From Pascua guehoae (Eukaryota > Basidiomycota > Tremellomycetes > Trichosporonales > Trichosporonaceae), in contig BCJX01000012.1 of NCBI GenBank assembly GCA_001600415.1, positions 1,153,239 through 1,217,238 of the forward strand: a stretch of 64,000 nt of DNA. The letters are read 5' to 3'. Of this stretch, positions 45,186 to 57,068 are shown piece by piece; the first letter of the stretch is position 1; each line of letters starts with the position of its first letter. The position numbers and the translations under genes are program-made. The notes below the pieces were generated by a model. It had not been told where the DNA came from, ran no database searches, and saw only the letters and a program-made list of their open reading frames with translations.

Positions 45186-48031
45186 TCATTCCCTCTTGGT
45201 GGCTGCCGGGCCAAAGTCGCCGTACAGGAGGCCGCGCTCGCCCCACCCGCTGGTCTTCAGCGTCGAAGTGTCGACAGATGAGTAACCCAAGTTGCCGGGG
45301 CTATAGAGTTGGTCAAAGGTGGGCTCCTTCGGAGGAGCTGTTTGGATGTGCTGGTCGGGCTTCGAGGTCGTGGTTTGGATGCGCTGCTCCCACATTTCGG
45401 TCACGAGCGAGGAGAGGTTGCGCAGCTCGGGGCTGAGGTTGCTGGGATGTGAGCTCACGACGGTGAATGCAAACCTACAATCCGTTTCCATAGATACGCC
45501 GGCTGCAACAGTCAGCAAAATGGTGGTTCACTCAGTTGGCAACGTACTGGGTAATGCTTCGCGCCACCTCTTGAAAGAAATACGGGTCGAGGCACTACCG
45601 TTAGTGCAGCTCCTTACCATTGATGCTCACCTCCATGGCCAGGGCAACATCAGTCGCATCGAGAACGGTGACCGCCTCATGATGGCTCATCCCCACTGCC
45701 TTGGGGGTGTCGTTAAGCTTGAGCGATTGGTTGTTCCAGATAAACATGAAACGAGTTGGGGGAGACCCAACAATCGTGCTGGCCTTTGCGTGGTCGGCTG
45801 CAACCTTGCACGACCAAGTGGAGAGAAGCATGCTGAACGTCGTGTCTTGGCGAATGTCGATCATGCTGCTGCCAGACGGAGAGTAGTGCAGGCTAAGGCG
45901 AACAGTGTCGGAAGACATTTTGTCCGCGGGCAGGTCCTCGGCGAGCGTGCTCCCGTCCGAACTAGAGGCATAGTTGGAGCGAGGAACAGGAAGGGTAGGG
46001 GTGACGGCATAAGGGACAACGGAAGCAGGAGGAGCGGCAGAAGGGGTAACGACGGCTGCCTAGAGAGTTAGTAAGACACTCAGGCCAGGGTCCTCACTTT
46101 CTGCTTGTTGCGCTTCTTGGCCTTCACGGTGCCAGTGTTCACTTGAGCCTGTTGCGGCTGAGGAACATTGGTGGCCTGCACGGCGGCTTTATTGTTGTCG
46201 CGGACGACGACGGCTTTGTTGTCGTCAGGTGAGTATGAGGTCGGGGACGGCTTGGGGGTGGGGGTGACCGTTGCCGGAGAAGCGGCAATAGGAACTTTAC
46301 CCGCCGCTGGAAAAGCATGCCCTGCAGTGTCGCCCTGCTGCGCCTTCGGGAGAGGCACCTTGACGTTGAACCCCCCACGTTTGGGGGCCACAGGTTGATT
46401 CTTGAGCATTGTCGGCTTTGAGGGAAGGACAGCCGCGGGCTGGTTTGGAGAGGGGGAGGCAGTTTTATCGGCATGGGGCGCGCCCGCTGGCTGGTTATTG
46501 CTGGCGTCGCCGGTTGAGGAGGGCTGAACCGTCGAAGGAATGGCGGGAGTAGGCGGCTCGTTGTGGTCAGGAAGAGGCGGTCGCTGCTTCTTCTTCTTGG
46601 TGTGCTGCGTTGGGTTGTATGCAGGCACTTTCGGCTGACCGTCGGTACTCTTGGTGATAAACCGGTCGGCTGTCTTTGGGGCTGGTTCGATCCTGGGAAT
46701 GGTCGCCTCGACATGGCAAAACCACCAAGCACAAAGTTTGGCCCAGTTGAAGTGAGCGAATTCTTGTGCTCTGCCGTCCCCGTCGTCGGCGATGACCATG
46801 CTCTTGCTGAGGCGAACATGGTAGGGGCACAAGCAGTAGTCTCCAGAGACTACACCTTCGCACTCGTACGCCCCACGTAGGCCAAAAATGACCAGCCAGC
46901 AGATGGCAATGATCGCCTTGTCAATGGGTGGCATCCGAGTGAGGATATCCTGATGCTTGGCTTTAGTAGCAGCTGCCTTCTCATCGAGGAAGAACTGGCG
47001 GACTTGGTTGGAATAAGGTGCCAGTACCTGTCGGAAGAAGTCGACCATGACCTGCTCGGGTTGCGTGGAACCGGCCTCGTCCAAATCGTCGCTGGGACGC
47101 TCGGGAATGGCAACCTCGACACGCTTCTCGCAGAAGCGGTCTAGATTGCGAAGCTGGAAGCGTGTACCTCGCAGGTAATCCTGATATGTTAGCTTTGGAA
47201 CGGTTCATGAGCCTACCCAGAGGTCTTTGATGATTCGTTCCGCCTCCTTGGTGTCCACAGAAGGTTCGGGACTGACACGGTCGCAGACCAACTCTCGCAG
47301 GGACATCTGAAAACAGTAAGCGCAACGCAACACTGGAAAGGATCACGTACAGAGAGCTCGGCAGGGAGAATGTCGCAAGCCAACCACCACTCGGTTAGGA
47401 TCACGGACCCGATAAAGAGGATATCACCGGGGAAGGCTCGGCGGGCAAGGTTGAACCAGCGCTCGTCGGTGACCACATTGAATGTGTCTGTCCTGATGAA
47501 TGGATGGGTCCTGGGAGGGACAGGAGTGTCAAGTTCGAGGAGCGCAAAGAGATCGCTGGTCGTGGGGAGCTCTGCGCGTTGGATCTGGTCTGGCTCGACC
47601 TCTTCGTGGCGAGGGGCCCGACGGAATCCACGGTCGGGAGGATCGGGTGATGGCGAACAAGCGTGGCCCCGGCCGCGAGAAGCGGCTGATGGCGCCCTAT
47701 TGCTCGCAACAGAGTTGGCCCGATTCCGGTGACCGACGACCGATTGGGAGCGACCACGACGATCGTCGGGAGCCGGGGGTGCAAGGGTGCGACTCGGAGG
47801 GCGACCGCTCGCCGCGCTCCCAGCACTTCCCCGACCGGCGGAGTAGTCCGACAGAGCCGAGGAAGGCCTCAGAAGTCCATCATCGGGCTCAGGGGTGTTG
47901 CAGTGGGCCCAAGGACCCCGCTGGGTATAGTCGGGGGTTGGCGAACCGGTGTCGTCGCCAGCTGGAGAGCGTCCACGACGGCGATTGTTGGGAGCGTCGC
48001 GGTGGCGGCTGCGTGAGCGCCCCGGCCCCAT
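45186..48031 (-). CDS. 870-residue multidomain protein: possible RNase III-like region plus SUMO/ubiquitin-like fold
   Basis: Five exons, 48031-47351, 47306-47217, 47180-46098, 46059-45618 and 45502-45186, join in phase. The fourth intron (46097-46060) has a textbook TTACTAAC branch site. Residues 1-165 are Arg/Ser/Pro-rich, SR-like and disordered. Residues about 170-275 contain RWFNLARRAFPGDILFIGSV, ILTEWWLACDILPAEL and SMSLRELVCDRVS, loosely resembling the GD..L..G/LR..LVS pattern of RNase III folds, but without the full acidic active site. A helical region with the hydrophobic stretch IDKAIIAICWLVIFGLRGAY and a CEGVVSGDYCLC cysteine cluster follows. Residues about 435-615 are Pro/Lys-rich. 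Residues about 668-755 read as a ubiquitin/SUMO-like domain (FMFIWNNQSLKLNDTPKAVG). No full-length relative is recognised. Confidence 0.7.
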
Positions 48032-48049
48032 AGTGTACGGGGGAGGGTC

Positions 48050-48330
48050 AAGACGGTGTGAATGAAGTGGTGGAAGGGAGAGGAATGAGGAGTAGGGTGG
48101 GAGGTGTTCAAGAGAAGGCCGTCAAAGGAGAAGGGGGTGAAGAGAACAAGACAGTGAAAGAAGAAGAGTGAACGGAGGAAGAGTGAAAGAAGGAAGGGTG
48201 AAAGAAGAACGGATGGAGGAGAATGGAAGGAAGGAAGGAGGATGAGGAAAGAAGGAAGAAGGAAGAAGGAAGAGAGGATGAAAGAGGATACAAAATGGGG
48301 GAGATTGGAAAAGAGGGGAAGCGTGCCGTG
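48050..48330. repeat. Long purine-rich (GA/GGA/GAAGG) tract
   Basis: About 280 bases that are almost only A and G on the plus strand, built of GAAGGAAG-like words. It lies immediately upstream of the minus-strand gene starting at 48031, whose sense strand is therefore pyrimidine-rich, as in many fungal promoters. Confidence 0.85.
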
Positions 48331-49634
48331 AAAGAAATAGTAGTGAAATGGGGCCAGATGAGTCCACTGCCCAACTTCCCCCAGGCTGTGGAGGCTGCAG
48401 GCTGTGTACGGTGTGAGTGCGCATCTGTGTCTAGGTACCGCTGGCACGCTGGTGAGGGTGTTTGGGGGGTGCGAAGCCGAGGGTGCGAGCGGGGGCTGAT
48501 GTGGCGAGGAAAGGGCAATGAACGTCATGCAGCCCATGATGGCCCTGATCGTCCGACACATCGTCGTTCTCTGCAGTGCGCAGTGGTAGCTATAATGGCA
48601 CTAGTGACACAATCAGTGTGTGCATAGCTGGCAACAAATGACACACTGCCCTGCTTGTGGCTTGGCATGGCAGAGTCCACCGACGCGACACATCCAGCAA
48701 CTAGCAACTGGCAGTCGGCAAAGGTGGCGCTACACTTTGTGCACACAAGAAGGCCGCTGACACGTACACGTCGAGTGACTAGTCGACCAGGTCCGCTTGC
48801 TTGCGATAGCTAGCACTCGGGTCGCATGTAGGGCAATTTTGGTAACGTTGGCAGTTAATGTCTGCTATGTGGCAATGCTCAATGGGTACAGCTGCATACT
48901 TGTACAACCACGTTCCCTCTCGTTGCATCTTGCATCTTGCACGTTGCATCTCTGTAACTTTGTGATGACGCTCCTTGTCCAGACCTACGGACCCGCACCA
49001 TGACGTCAGCGATCGGGCTAGCACCACAAACACGGGACTGTTTGGATGAGTGAAAAAAAAAGGTCCGAGAAGGGAGAGCAGATAGGCCTGGAGGAACCCA
49101 TGGACAGGCGTGCCTATTCCTTTACAGGTTGTTCGGTTTGTGCGCGTGTTGCGCGTGTCCTTGCTTCCTTGCCTTGTCCTGTCCAGTGGCTCGCATTTCC
49201 GGCAGGGACCACTCACGCACCGCTCCGGCACCACTTCGCGCACTCACGGCGCTGCTCGGCACACCACACCACACCACCCCACCCCACACGGCACCGCACC
49301 CTCGCCTCGCCTCGCCTCGCAGCACCACCCACCTCTAGCAACAGCACACGAGCACCCTCTGCCGACCGTGCAACTGCTACTGTTTGCACACTTCCTCTCT
49401 GCTCATCTTTGGCTTGTCCTTCTTGCCCTTCACAACCCCTCTTTCTTTTTTTTCACCACTCGTCACGACCACTACGACCACTCATCCTTCCTGCACCACC
49501 GACAAGCATCGCACCAACAACACCAACCCTTCATTAGCGAAATCGCGCCCAAGCCCCCTCCCACCACCAACACTGCTGCGGATCTTCCTTTCTCCGCCAC
49601 CGGCACCCCTCCCACCCATTACAGCACAAGCAGC
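48331..49634. other. Promoter and leader region upstream of DNM1
   Basis: About 1.3 kb. From 49250 to 49634 it is C/A-rich with CACACCACACC words, typical of a leader. An open frame continues upstream of the DNM1 start, but its translation is low-complexity His/Pro/Ser and is not taken as coding. Confidence 0.5.
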
Positions 49635-52372
49635 ATGGACGGCGACCTCATAGCGCTTGTCAACAAGCTCCAGGACACGTTCAACGCCATTGGCGGGGAC
49701 GCTGTCGACCTGCCACAGATTGTTGTGGTCGGCTCTCAGTCGTCGGGCAAGTCTTCGGTGCTTGAGACTATCGTGGGACGCGACTTTCTTCCTCGAGGCT
49801 CTGGCATCGTGACGCGTCGTCCGCTCGTCCTTCAGCTCATTCACACTCAAGGGCAGGGCGGAAACAACGACGCGTCTTCAAGCAGCAATAATGGTTCCGC
49901 GAGCCGCTCCACTGGCCTTGACGAAGACGGCTACCTCCCTGATCTTTCCGCGGGCTCTGGTGGCAACAGGTCAGCGTCCAACCGCGCCATGGGCGGCGAC
50001 ACTGGCATCGACTATGCAGAGTTTCTTCACATCAACCGCCGCTTCACCGATTTTGACGAGGTGCGGAGGGAAATCGAGGCTGAGACCTTCCGCGTTGCAG
50101 GGCAGAACAAGGTGAGTTTGCGTGTGCTAATTCTCCGCCCAATTGCTAACCATATCGCAGGGCGTGTCCAAGCTTCCTATCAACCTCAAGATCTACGGGC
50201 CGGGTGTTCTCAACCTCACCCTCGTCGACCTTCCTGGCTTGACCAAGGTGCCTGTTGGCGACCAGCCCAGTGACATTGAGAGGCAAATCAAGAACCTCGT
50301 TCTTGACTACATTAACAACCCCAACTCGTAAGTTGTCATGTCTAGTACGTCGTGCTGACGTCTAGTGTCATTCTCGCCGTGTCGCCCGCCAATGTCGACC
50401 TTGCCAACTCGGACGCGCTCAAGCTGGCGCGCACTGTCGACCCGCGTGGCCTGCGCACGCTCGGTGTCCTCACCAAGCTGGACCTGATGGACGCCGGCAC
50501 CAACGCACTTGATGTGCTCACTGGTCGCACCTACCCGCTCAAGCTTGGCTTTATCGGTGTCGTTAACCGTTCCCAGCAGGACATCAACGTCGACTTGCCC
50601 ATGGACGACGCTCGGCGCAAGGAGGAAGAGTTCTTTATCACTCACCCCGTCTACCGCAACATTTCGCACCGGTGTGGCACAAAGTTCCTGGCCAAGACGC
50701 TCAACTCTGTGAGTATTGCTTGGAGATCTCATTGATGGCGCTGACTGGTGCAGGTTTTGATGAACCACATCCGGGAAAAGCTGCCCGACATGAAGGCGCG
50801 CCTGAACACCTTAATGGGCCAGACTCAGCAAGAGCTCAACTCGTTTGGCGACGCGACGTTCCTTGGAGAGCAGCACCGCGTAAGTCGACGGAACAGGATC
50901 ATGCCATTCTGACAGCAGGGATCTCTTGTCCTCAAGCTCATGACTGAGTTTGCACGAGACTTTGTGTCGTCGATTGAGGGCACGTCGCTCGAGATTTCGA
51001 CCAAGGAGCTTTGTGGTGGTGCGCGCATCTACTACATTTTCAACGACGTGTTTGGAGAGGCTCTCGAGTCGATTGACCCCACGACGAACCTTACGCTGTC
51101 GGACATTCGCACTGCTATCCGCAACTCGACTGGCCCGCGCCCGTCCATGTTTGTGCCAGAGGTGGCCTTTGACCTGCTTGTCAAGCCGCAGATCAAGCTT
51201 CTCGAGCCCCCTAGTCTGCGTTGCGTCGAGCTCGTCTACGAGGAGCTCATGAAGATTTGCCACAACTGCACGACGCCAGAGATGCAGCGCTTCCCGCGCC
51301 TGCACACGCAGCTCATCGAGGTCGTCTCTGAGCTTCTCCGCGAGCGCCTCGGCCCAACCTCCGAGTACGTTTCGAGCTTGATTGCCATCCAGGCTGCGTA
51401 CATCAACACAAACCACCCCGACTTCCAGGCAGGCTCAGCGGCCATTGCACAGCAGGGTCCCCCGCCTCCACAGAAGCTTCCCTCACTGGACGGTTCTGTT
51501 GACGAGGACGACGAGTCGTCTGATGGCTCTGTCTCTGTTGGCCAGAACGGCGGCTCCGTGCTCAACCACATTCAACACCACCACCACCGCGGATCTGCTG
51601 CGTCTGTACCCGACGTGCGCACTGCATCCAAGATGCTCGACGCGCCAAAGCGCCACGGCCGCACCATCTCGACAAGCGGGAACCCTACACCAGCAGTTGC
51701 ACCGGCCGCGCCAATGCACGGTGGTTCGCCCCAAACAGCAAAGGACACATTCCTCAACTACTTCTTTGGCGGTCCCAATGGCGGTATGCCCACTCAGGTG
51801 AGCTCGGCACCTGGCTCGAGCCACGGACGTCAGCAACAACAACGGCGCCCAAGCGCGATCAACGCCTCTGGATACCAGTCGCACGACTTCCTTCCCGACC
51901 TCGGTTCTGGACGGAGGACAGGAGGGGGTCCCAGCGGGCTGGATGCACCAACTTCGGCATACGACATGAAGTCGCTTGGCAAGCACCTCGAACCCAGTGA
52001 CGCACCTGTGCACCTGAACCCGCGCGAGGAAATGGAGACCAACCTGATCCGGTCCCTCATTGCCAGCTACTTTGGCATTGTGCGCCAGTCGATCCAGGAC
52101 CTGATCCCCAAGGCGATCATGCACCTTCTTGTGAGTCGGACGAGATACTCGAGCATATCCCCATTATTTGTGGCTGACGTTTGTAGGTCAACTTTTCGCG
52201 CGACGCCATCCAGCAGCGCCTCGTCACGTCGCTGTACAAGCCCGACCTGTTTGCCGAGCTTCTGCACGAGGACGAGGCGCTTGTGACGGAGCGGACGCGT
52301 GTCAAGACGCTCCTGGACGCATACAAGGAGGCGTTCCGTGTACTGAGCGAGGTGTCGCTCAAGAGCTCGTAG
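49635..52372 (+). CDS. DNM1: DNM1, mitochondrial/peroxisomal fission dynamin
   Basis: Dynamin-family GTPase that constricts mitochondria and peroxisomes. Six exons, 49635-50111, 50161-50327, 50366-50708, 50754-50879, 50919-52130 and 52187-52372, join to 836 residues. The G domain has [36 protein letters not shown] and TKLDLMD. The dynamin middle domain shows [31 protein letters not shown] and [15 protein letters not shown], all close to Dnm1 rather than Vps1. A Ser/Asn/Gly-rich insert of about 45 residues lies in the G domain (70-115), and a long variable B insert (about 505-690), with a His run and [10 protein letters not shown], precedes the GTPase effector domain. The start [14 protein letters not shown] is the conserved N-terminus. 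The main alternative, Vps1, is disfavoured by the whole middle domain. Confidence 0.93.
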
Positions 52373-52968
52373 AGAGATCTGGATGCATTCCCTCGTGCTG
52401 TGGGCCGATACCCGAGGCCTACAGAGTGGGTGTTGTGGACAAACCATGTCTTGTGCAGGAAGGGCTTTTGTTGTTCCAGTCTGGTGGTGGCGCTGGTGGA
52501 GGACTGAGCGCAACGCGGGTTCCAGACTTTCAGGCACAGGCACGGTGAATGACGGCCCACGTACCTGGCCTGCGTGGCTAAACTGGGCGACGATTACAGT
52601 ACAGTAGTGTAGTATATCCACCCAGGACCCTTTTGTATTCACACCCATTACGGCCAGTGTGGGCGGGGCGCGAGGCGCGGCGCGTAGGGCTTGTGTATTG
52701 ACAACTGAATGGCCAGTGGCGTTCCCTTGACTACCACGGTCTTGGTCTTGGGTCGCTCACCATGCACCAGCGCGGGCCAGCACACTTGCTCTTGGACATT
52801 TTTCCTTTCTTCTGTGCCTTGCTGGAAAGAACGCAGTTGTTCAAGGTTGAAGAACGAGGACAACGCACCGTCGACACACGACAACGACCGCACCGCTCCT
52901 CGCGGCGCCCATTGTCACCTCGTCGTCACCCCGACCTCTTGTCTCGCGTCCATTCTCATCTCGCGGCC
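52373..52968. other. Intergenic region between DNM1 and SGNH genes
   Basis: About 600 bases holding the DNM1 3' UTR and the promoter of the following gene. No extra gene seen. Confidence 0.5.
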
Positions 52969-55900
52969 ATGGGGTTACAACACCTGAAGCGGCTCCAGAC
53001 TCTGTGTCTCGTCCTGGCCCTCGTCACGCTCGCGCTCTTCACGGCCGCCCATCTGCGCGAGGCGCCCAAGCACGGCGTGGGCTTTGGCGTCCCCGGGGGC
53101 TTTCCGCACATGGCCAACGGCGGTTTAGGGGGATACAACGACGGCAACGACGGCGACGGCGCGAGAATCCTCGGCGACGATGTGGACGGCGGCGCAGGCG
53201 GAGGAACAGGTGCAGGTGGGGGCTGGGCAAGCGTCCCCTGGGGCTGGCAGCGGTTCACCGACCAAGGCGCGAGTGCGGGCGGGGTCGCGAGCGCGTTTGC
53301 CGCCCTGCGCAAGTTCAAATGGCCGAAATGGGGCGCGGGCGATACACCCGACCAGGCGGCGCTGCGGGCGTGGGAGCTCGCGCGCGCGACGCAGCATGCG
53401 GGCACGGGCGCGCGGGTGCATCGGTTCTTGGAAAAGGCCGCGAGGGGCGAGCCGTTTACTGTTGCGGCGATTGGGGGCAGTGGTGAGTGTTTTGTTGGGG
53501 GGNNNNNNNNNNNNNNNNNNNNNNNNNNNNNNNNNNNNNNNNNNNNNNNNNNNNNNNNNNNNNNNNNNNNNNNNNNNNNNNNNNNNNNNNNNNNNNNNNN
53601 NNNNNNNNNNNNNNNNNNNNNNNNNNNNNNNNNNNNNNNNNNNNNNNNGGGGAGCCGGAGGAGAGGAAGGGGCGGGGAAGCGGGGCGTGGGAGAGCGGAA
53701 GTGATGTGGGCGAAGGTTGGGTTGAACTACGAAAGGAGAACAAGGCGGCAGTGGATGATGGGGGAAGTGAGCGAGGAGGAACAACGAATGATGCCAACGA
53801 CGCGACTATGAGCAAGGAGCAGGAAGAATATGACCACGAGCGACGCGACCACGTCGCAGACATCGTCTGTTGCCTCGTGTCCTGTCCATCGTGGACAAGG
53901 CAACGCGACATGACGTGCACCCCTGCCCTTTTAACCAGCCCGTACGCCCCCCCGCTGACGACCAGTATCCAAGGGACGCGGCCTCACGCCGCCCGAGACC
54001 ACCAAGGACAGCGAGACGGAAATGCTCGGCGCGAGCACGCTCTACTCGCGCGAAAACCTCCACATGCTTGTGTTTGACTGGCTCAACACGACGTTTCCAA
54101 ACCCGCGCAACCGCTTTGTCAATGGCGCGCAGGGCGGGGTTGGTGCGGGATACTTTGCGTGGTGCTTTAGTGGGTACTGCTGTGGTCTGGGGTGGGAGTG
54201 GGAGTGGGAGGGGCTGTGGCAATGGTGGCGAAGGCTACCTGAACACATATCCCGCTCAAGCAATGGCCATTTGCATAGAGCACCAGCTGACGGCCAGAGG
54301 AACACATTACCGACAACGTCGACCTCGTCCTCGTCGAGCTGGGCATCAACGACCTGAACCGCCTCGACGTGATTCCAAAATACGAGTATCTCATCCGGCG
54401 CGTGCTCGAGCTCGACTCTGCGCCCGCCGTCATCAACATCGAGTACGTCGCGAGTTTGGTTCCCCTGTAGTGCTAGTCGTCATCCCCGCCGCCTGCCCGC
54501 GTCGGAGACGTTTCACTCACACCCAGGACATTCACGACGCTCTTCCCGGCCCTCATCTCGAGCTCGGCACTGCACGGCGACGTGCTCGCGTACTATGACG
54601 TGCCGTCGCTGTCGATCCGGGACATTCTCCTCCCGCGCATCCTCGCCGAGCCCGACAAGCAGCTCCCGCGCTGGTTCCGCACGGGCGGCGACGTTGCCCT
54701 CGGCGATGACAAGGTGCGCGAGTGGGGCGGCGTGCCGGTGGACATGATGCATGTGAGTCGAAAGAGTCAGGGGATGGCTTGGCCGAGGCGGGGGTGGTTG
54801 GGCTGAGGCGGGGAAATGGTTGGGAGAATTATTGTTTGGAGTGGGAGAGGGGTTTGGGGACTGTGGAGTAGAGGGGGGAGCGGGAGAGGACGAGGGCCGA
54901 GAGCAAGATGGAGAAGAGTGAGAGCAGGAGGACGAGGGAGAGGACTGAGAACAGGAGGAAGAGGAGTGAGAGCAGGATGGGGAGATGTGAGAGCAGGGGA
55001 ATTGGCGCAGAGGTAGTAACGGCGGTGGATGGGGACAGGGTGAAGAAGGCAGAGAAGGTGGCAGACCCCAACGAGTCGGGGGAAGCAGCCCACCGCCGGT
55101 GGGGTGGAAGGGGAGTGCAGCGCAACGGTACCTGCGGCGACCCGAGTTGTCCAAGTAGGGGAGCCAGAGCAAAGAGAGCAGCAGAATGTAGCAGGGGGAA
55201 AAAGGAATGGAGCAGCCCGGCGAGTTGCCAACAGCAGCGCCGAACAGCGCGCAACACGCCTGCCATGACAACAGCGCATCTACAGAATCCTACAAACCTG
55301 TCATCAGTCCCTCCCCTCTTCTCCCTACCTCCCTCTCGCAGTCTCCCTCGCCAACCCCCTCCATTCTTCCGTCCATAAACCCCAACTAACCTCACCCAGA
55401 TCTCGGCAAAGGGCCACGCCCTCGCGGCTGGCCTGATCATCGACTATCTCAACGCCCAGCTCCACCTCATCTCCCCCTCGGGCCTATGGGGCCGCCTGGG
55501 TGTGTCGTTCCAGCGCGCCCGCGAGCGGACGCGCGAGTACGCCATCCCCGCCACGCCCCTGACGAGGGGGTTTTCGCAGGACCCCGTCGGGCGGCGCGCG
55601 CCCGTGTGCCGCTCGATGAATTCGCCGCGGTGGCATACGGGTGTGTCGGGGGCGGATGAGCGGGCGCGGCGGGCGAGGGCGGGCGGGAAAGGGACGCGGG
55701 GCGTGGGCGGTGGGGGCGTGGGGCAAGTGCGCCGGGCAGGGGGGGATGGGGGGGATGTGGGGGACGACGACGGGCTGGTCGACGACGCACGCGCAGAGTG
55801 GGCCGAGACGAACAGCACGGCGTCGGCGTCCCTGTCCGTCCCCGACGGCGGACCGTTTGCCAACGCCAACGCCAACGCCAACGCCAACGCCAACGCGAAT

Positions 55901-56551
55901 GCGAATGCGGATAAGAAAGGCGACGGTGCCAATGCGGGTACTGCGGGTTCCACCACGGACACAAGCACGGGCACAAAGGGACCAGCACGCGGTATCGTCC
56001 TCGACCCCTCGTCGAGGGGGTGGCAGCCGTGGGCGTGGGCCGAGAAACGCTACCTCGTCGCACGCACACCCGGCTCTGTGGCCGTGTACGACTTTGTCGT
56101 CGCTGCCGCCGAGGCGCCGGCGGCCGTCGAGACGCGGCCCCTCGCCGACCCGTTGGATCTGTACGAGCCCAACAAGGTCAAGCGGGACAAGCGGGCCTTG
56201 GACTTTGACTTTGACGCCCGGGACGCGGACGTAGACGTAGACGTAGACGTGCACTCGCGCCACGGCCGTGCCGGCCGCCCCGACGACGACGGGGGCACGG
56301 TCGCCATCGCCTACCAGCGCAGTGCAGTATACGGCCTCGGGTCCGTCTTTTGCTTTGTCGACGACGCGCGCGATCGGGGCAAACGCCTGGATGGATACTG
56401 GACGATCCGGGAGCGCAACATGGGTATCGTCGACGAGGTGGCGACGGGCCTCTTGCCCGGAAAACACCGCCTCACGTGCGAGTTGTTAAAGGAGACGAAT
56501 GACCCAGAGGGCAGGACAGAGTTTCGCCTCTTTGCTATCATGCACAATTAG
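52969..56551 (+). CDS. Membrane-anchored SGNH/GDSL-type hydrolase
   Basis: Probably an esterase or deacylase working in the Golgi or at the cell surface. Five exons, 52969-53482, 53966-54169, 54298-54442, 54527-54752 and 55400-56551, join to 746 residues. A single N-terminal hydrophobic segment (LCLVLALVTLALFTAA, 12-28) gives a type II anchor. After a Gly/Asp-rich stem come the SGNH blocks: AAIGGSVSKGRG (nucleophile Ser), GAQGGVGAGYFAW (oxyanion Gly), VELGINDLN (Asn) and DMMHISAKGH (Asp and His). The last exon adds about 380 residues: a linker with NANANANA and a DVDVDVDVH run, then a beta-rich module (WAEKRYLVARTPGSVAVYDF to FRLFAIMHN). The first intron contains the N gap; donors were set by phase. 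The upstream in-frame ATG at 52762 is less likely, because it would bury the anchor. Confidence 0.82.
53503..53648. other. Assembly gap (146 N)
   Basis: Unknown bases flanked by G6 on the left and G4 on the right, inside the first intron of the SGNH gene. A long G run or other G-rich repeat is the probable cause. Confidence 0.98.
54800..54995. repeat. Purine-rich (GAGAGCAGGAGGACGAG-like) intronic repeat
   Basis: Imperfect GA-rich repeats in the 647-base fourth intron of the SGNH gene. Confidence 0.75.
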
Positions 56552-57068
56552 GGCTGGCGATGGACATTGGCCGCTATGGGCGCCGTTTGGTCTTTGGTTT
56601 TGGTCCTCTTTCCTCCGTCCCCGTCTCCGTCTCCTTCGTCTCCACCTCGGTCCGCCCGCGTCACCCCTCCGTCTCGGTCTGCCATCGACCAGGCCCATCG
56701 GCATCTGCATCTCCACCTCTGGCTCCGTTCATCATCCACTCGGCTCATTGCGATTTCAGGACGTTTCAGGTTGTACCATGGCTATGTATTCTACAATGCA
56801 TTGGATCTCTCGCCTCGCGTGCGCGGTATGCGTTCTCGTCTCGCGTGCTCGGAATGCTTCGTCGTCTTGGGCATCGACGTCTCGTGACATCCCCTGGCAT
56901 TGACGACAGGCGGCATCGCCACTGGCGTCGATGCTGACACGCTGGGATAACTTGCAGTACAGGTGTGAACCCAGGAGCAGAGTCGGCTCGTCAGCAGCAT
57001 CGACTCGTCTCATAGACTCGTCTCGCGGAACTCGTCTCTTCGCCTCATCTCGTCGGCAACACCCACAC
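56552..57068. other. Convergent 3' regions of SGNH and APC5 genes
   Basis: About 520 bases between converging stops, with CGTCTCGTCTC-like low-complexity words around 56590-56700 and 56860. No gene called. Confidence 0.5.

Noticed and set aside
49110..49634. In-frame N-terminal extension of DNM1
   Set aside because: Low-complexity His/Pro/Ser sequence; the family N-terminus begins at the ATG at 49635.
52762..52968. Longer N-terminus for the SGNH hydrolase
   Set aside because: It would place 69 charged residues before the membrane anchor; the ATG at 52969 gives a normal type II anchor.
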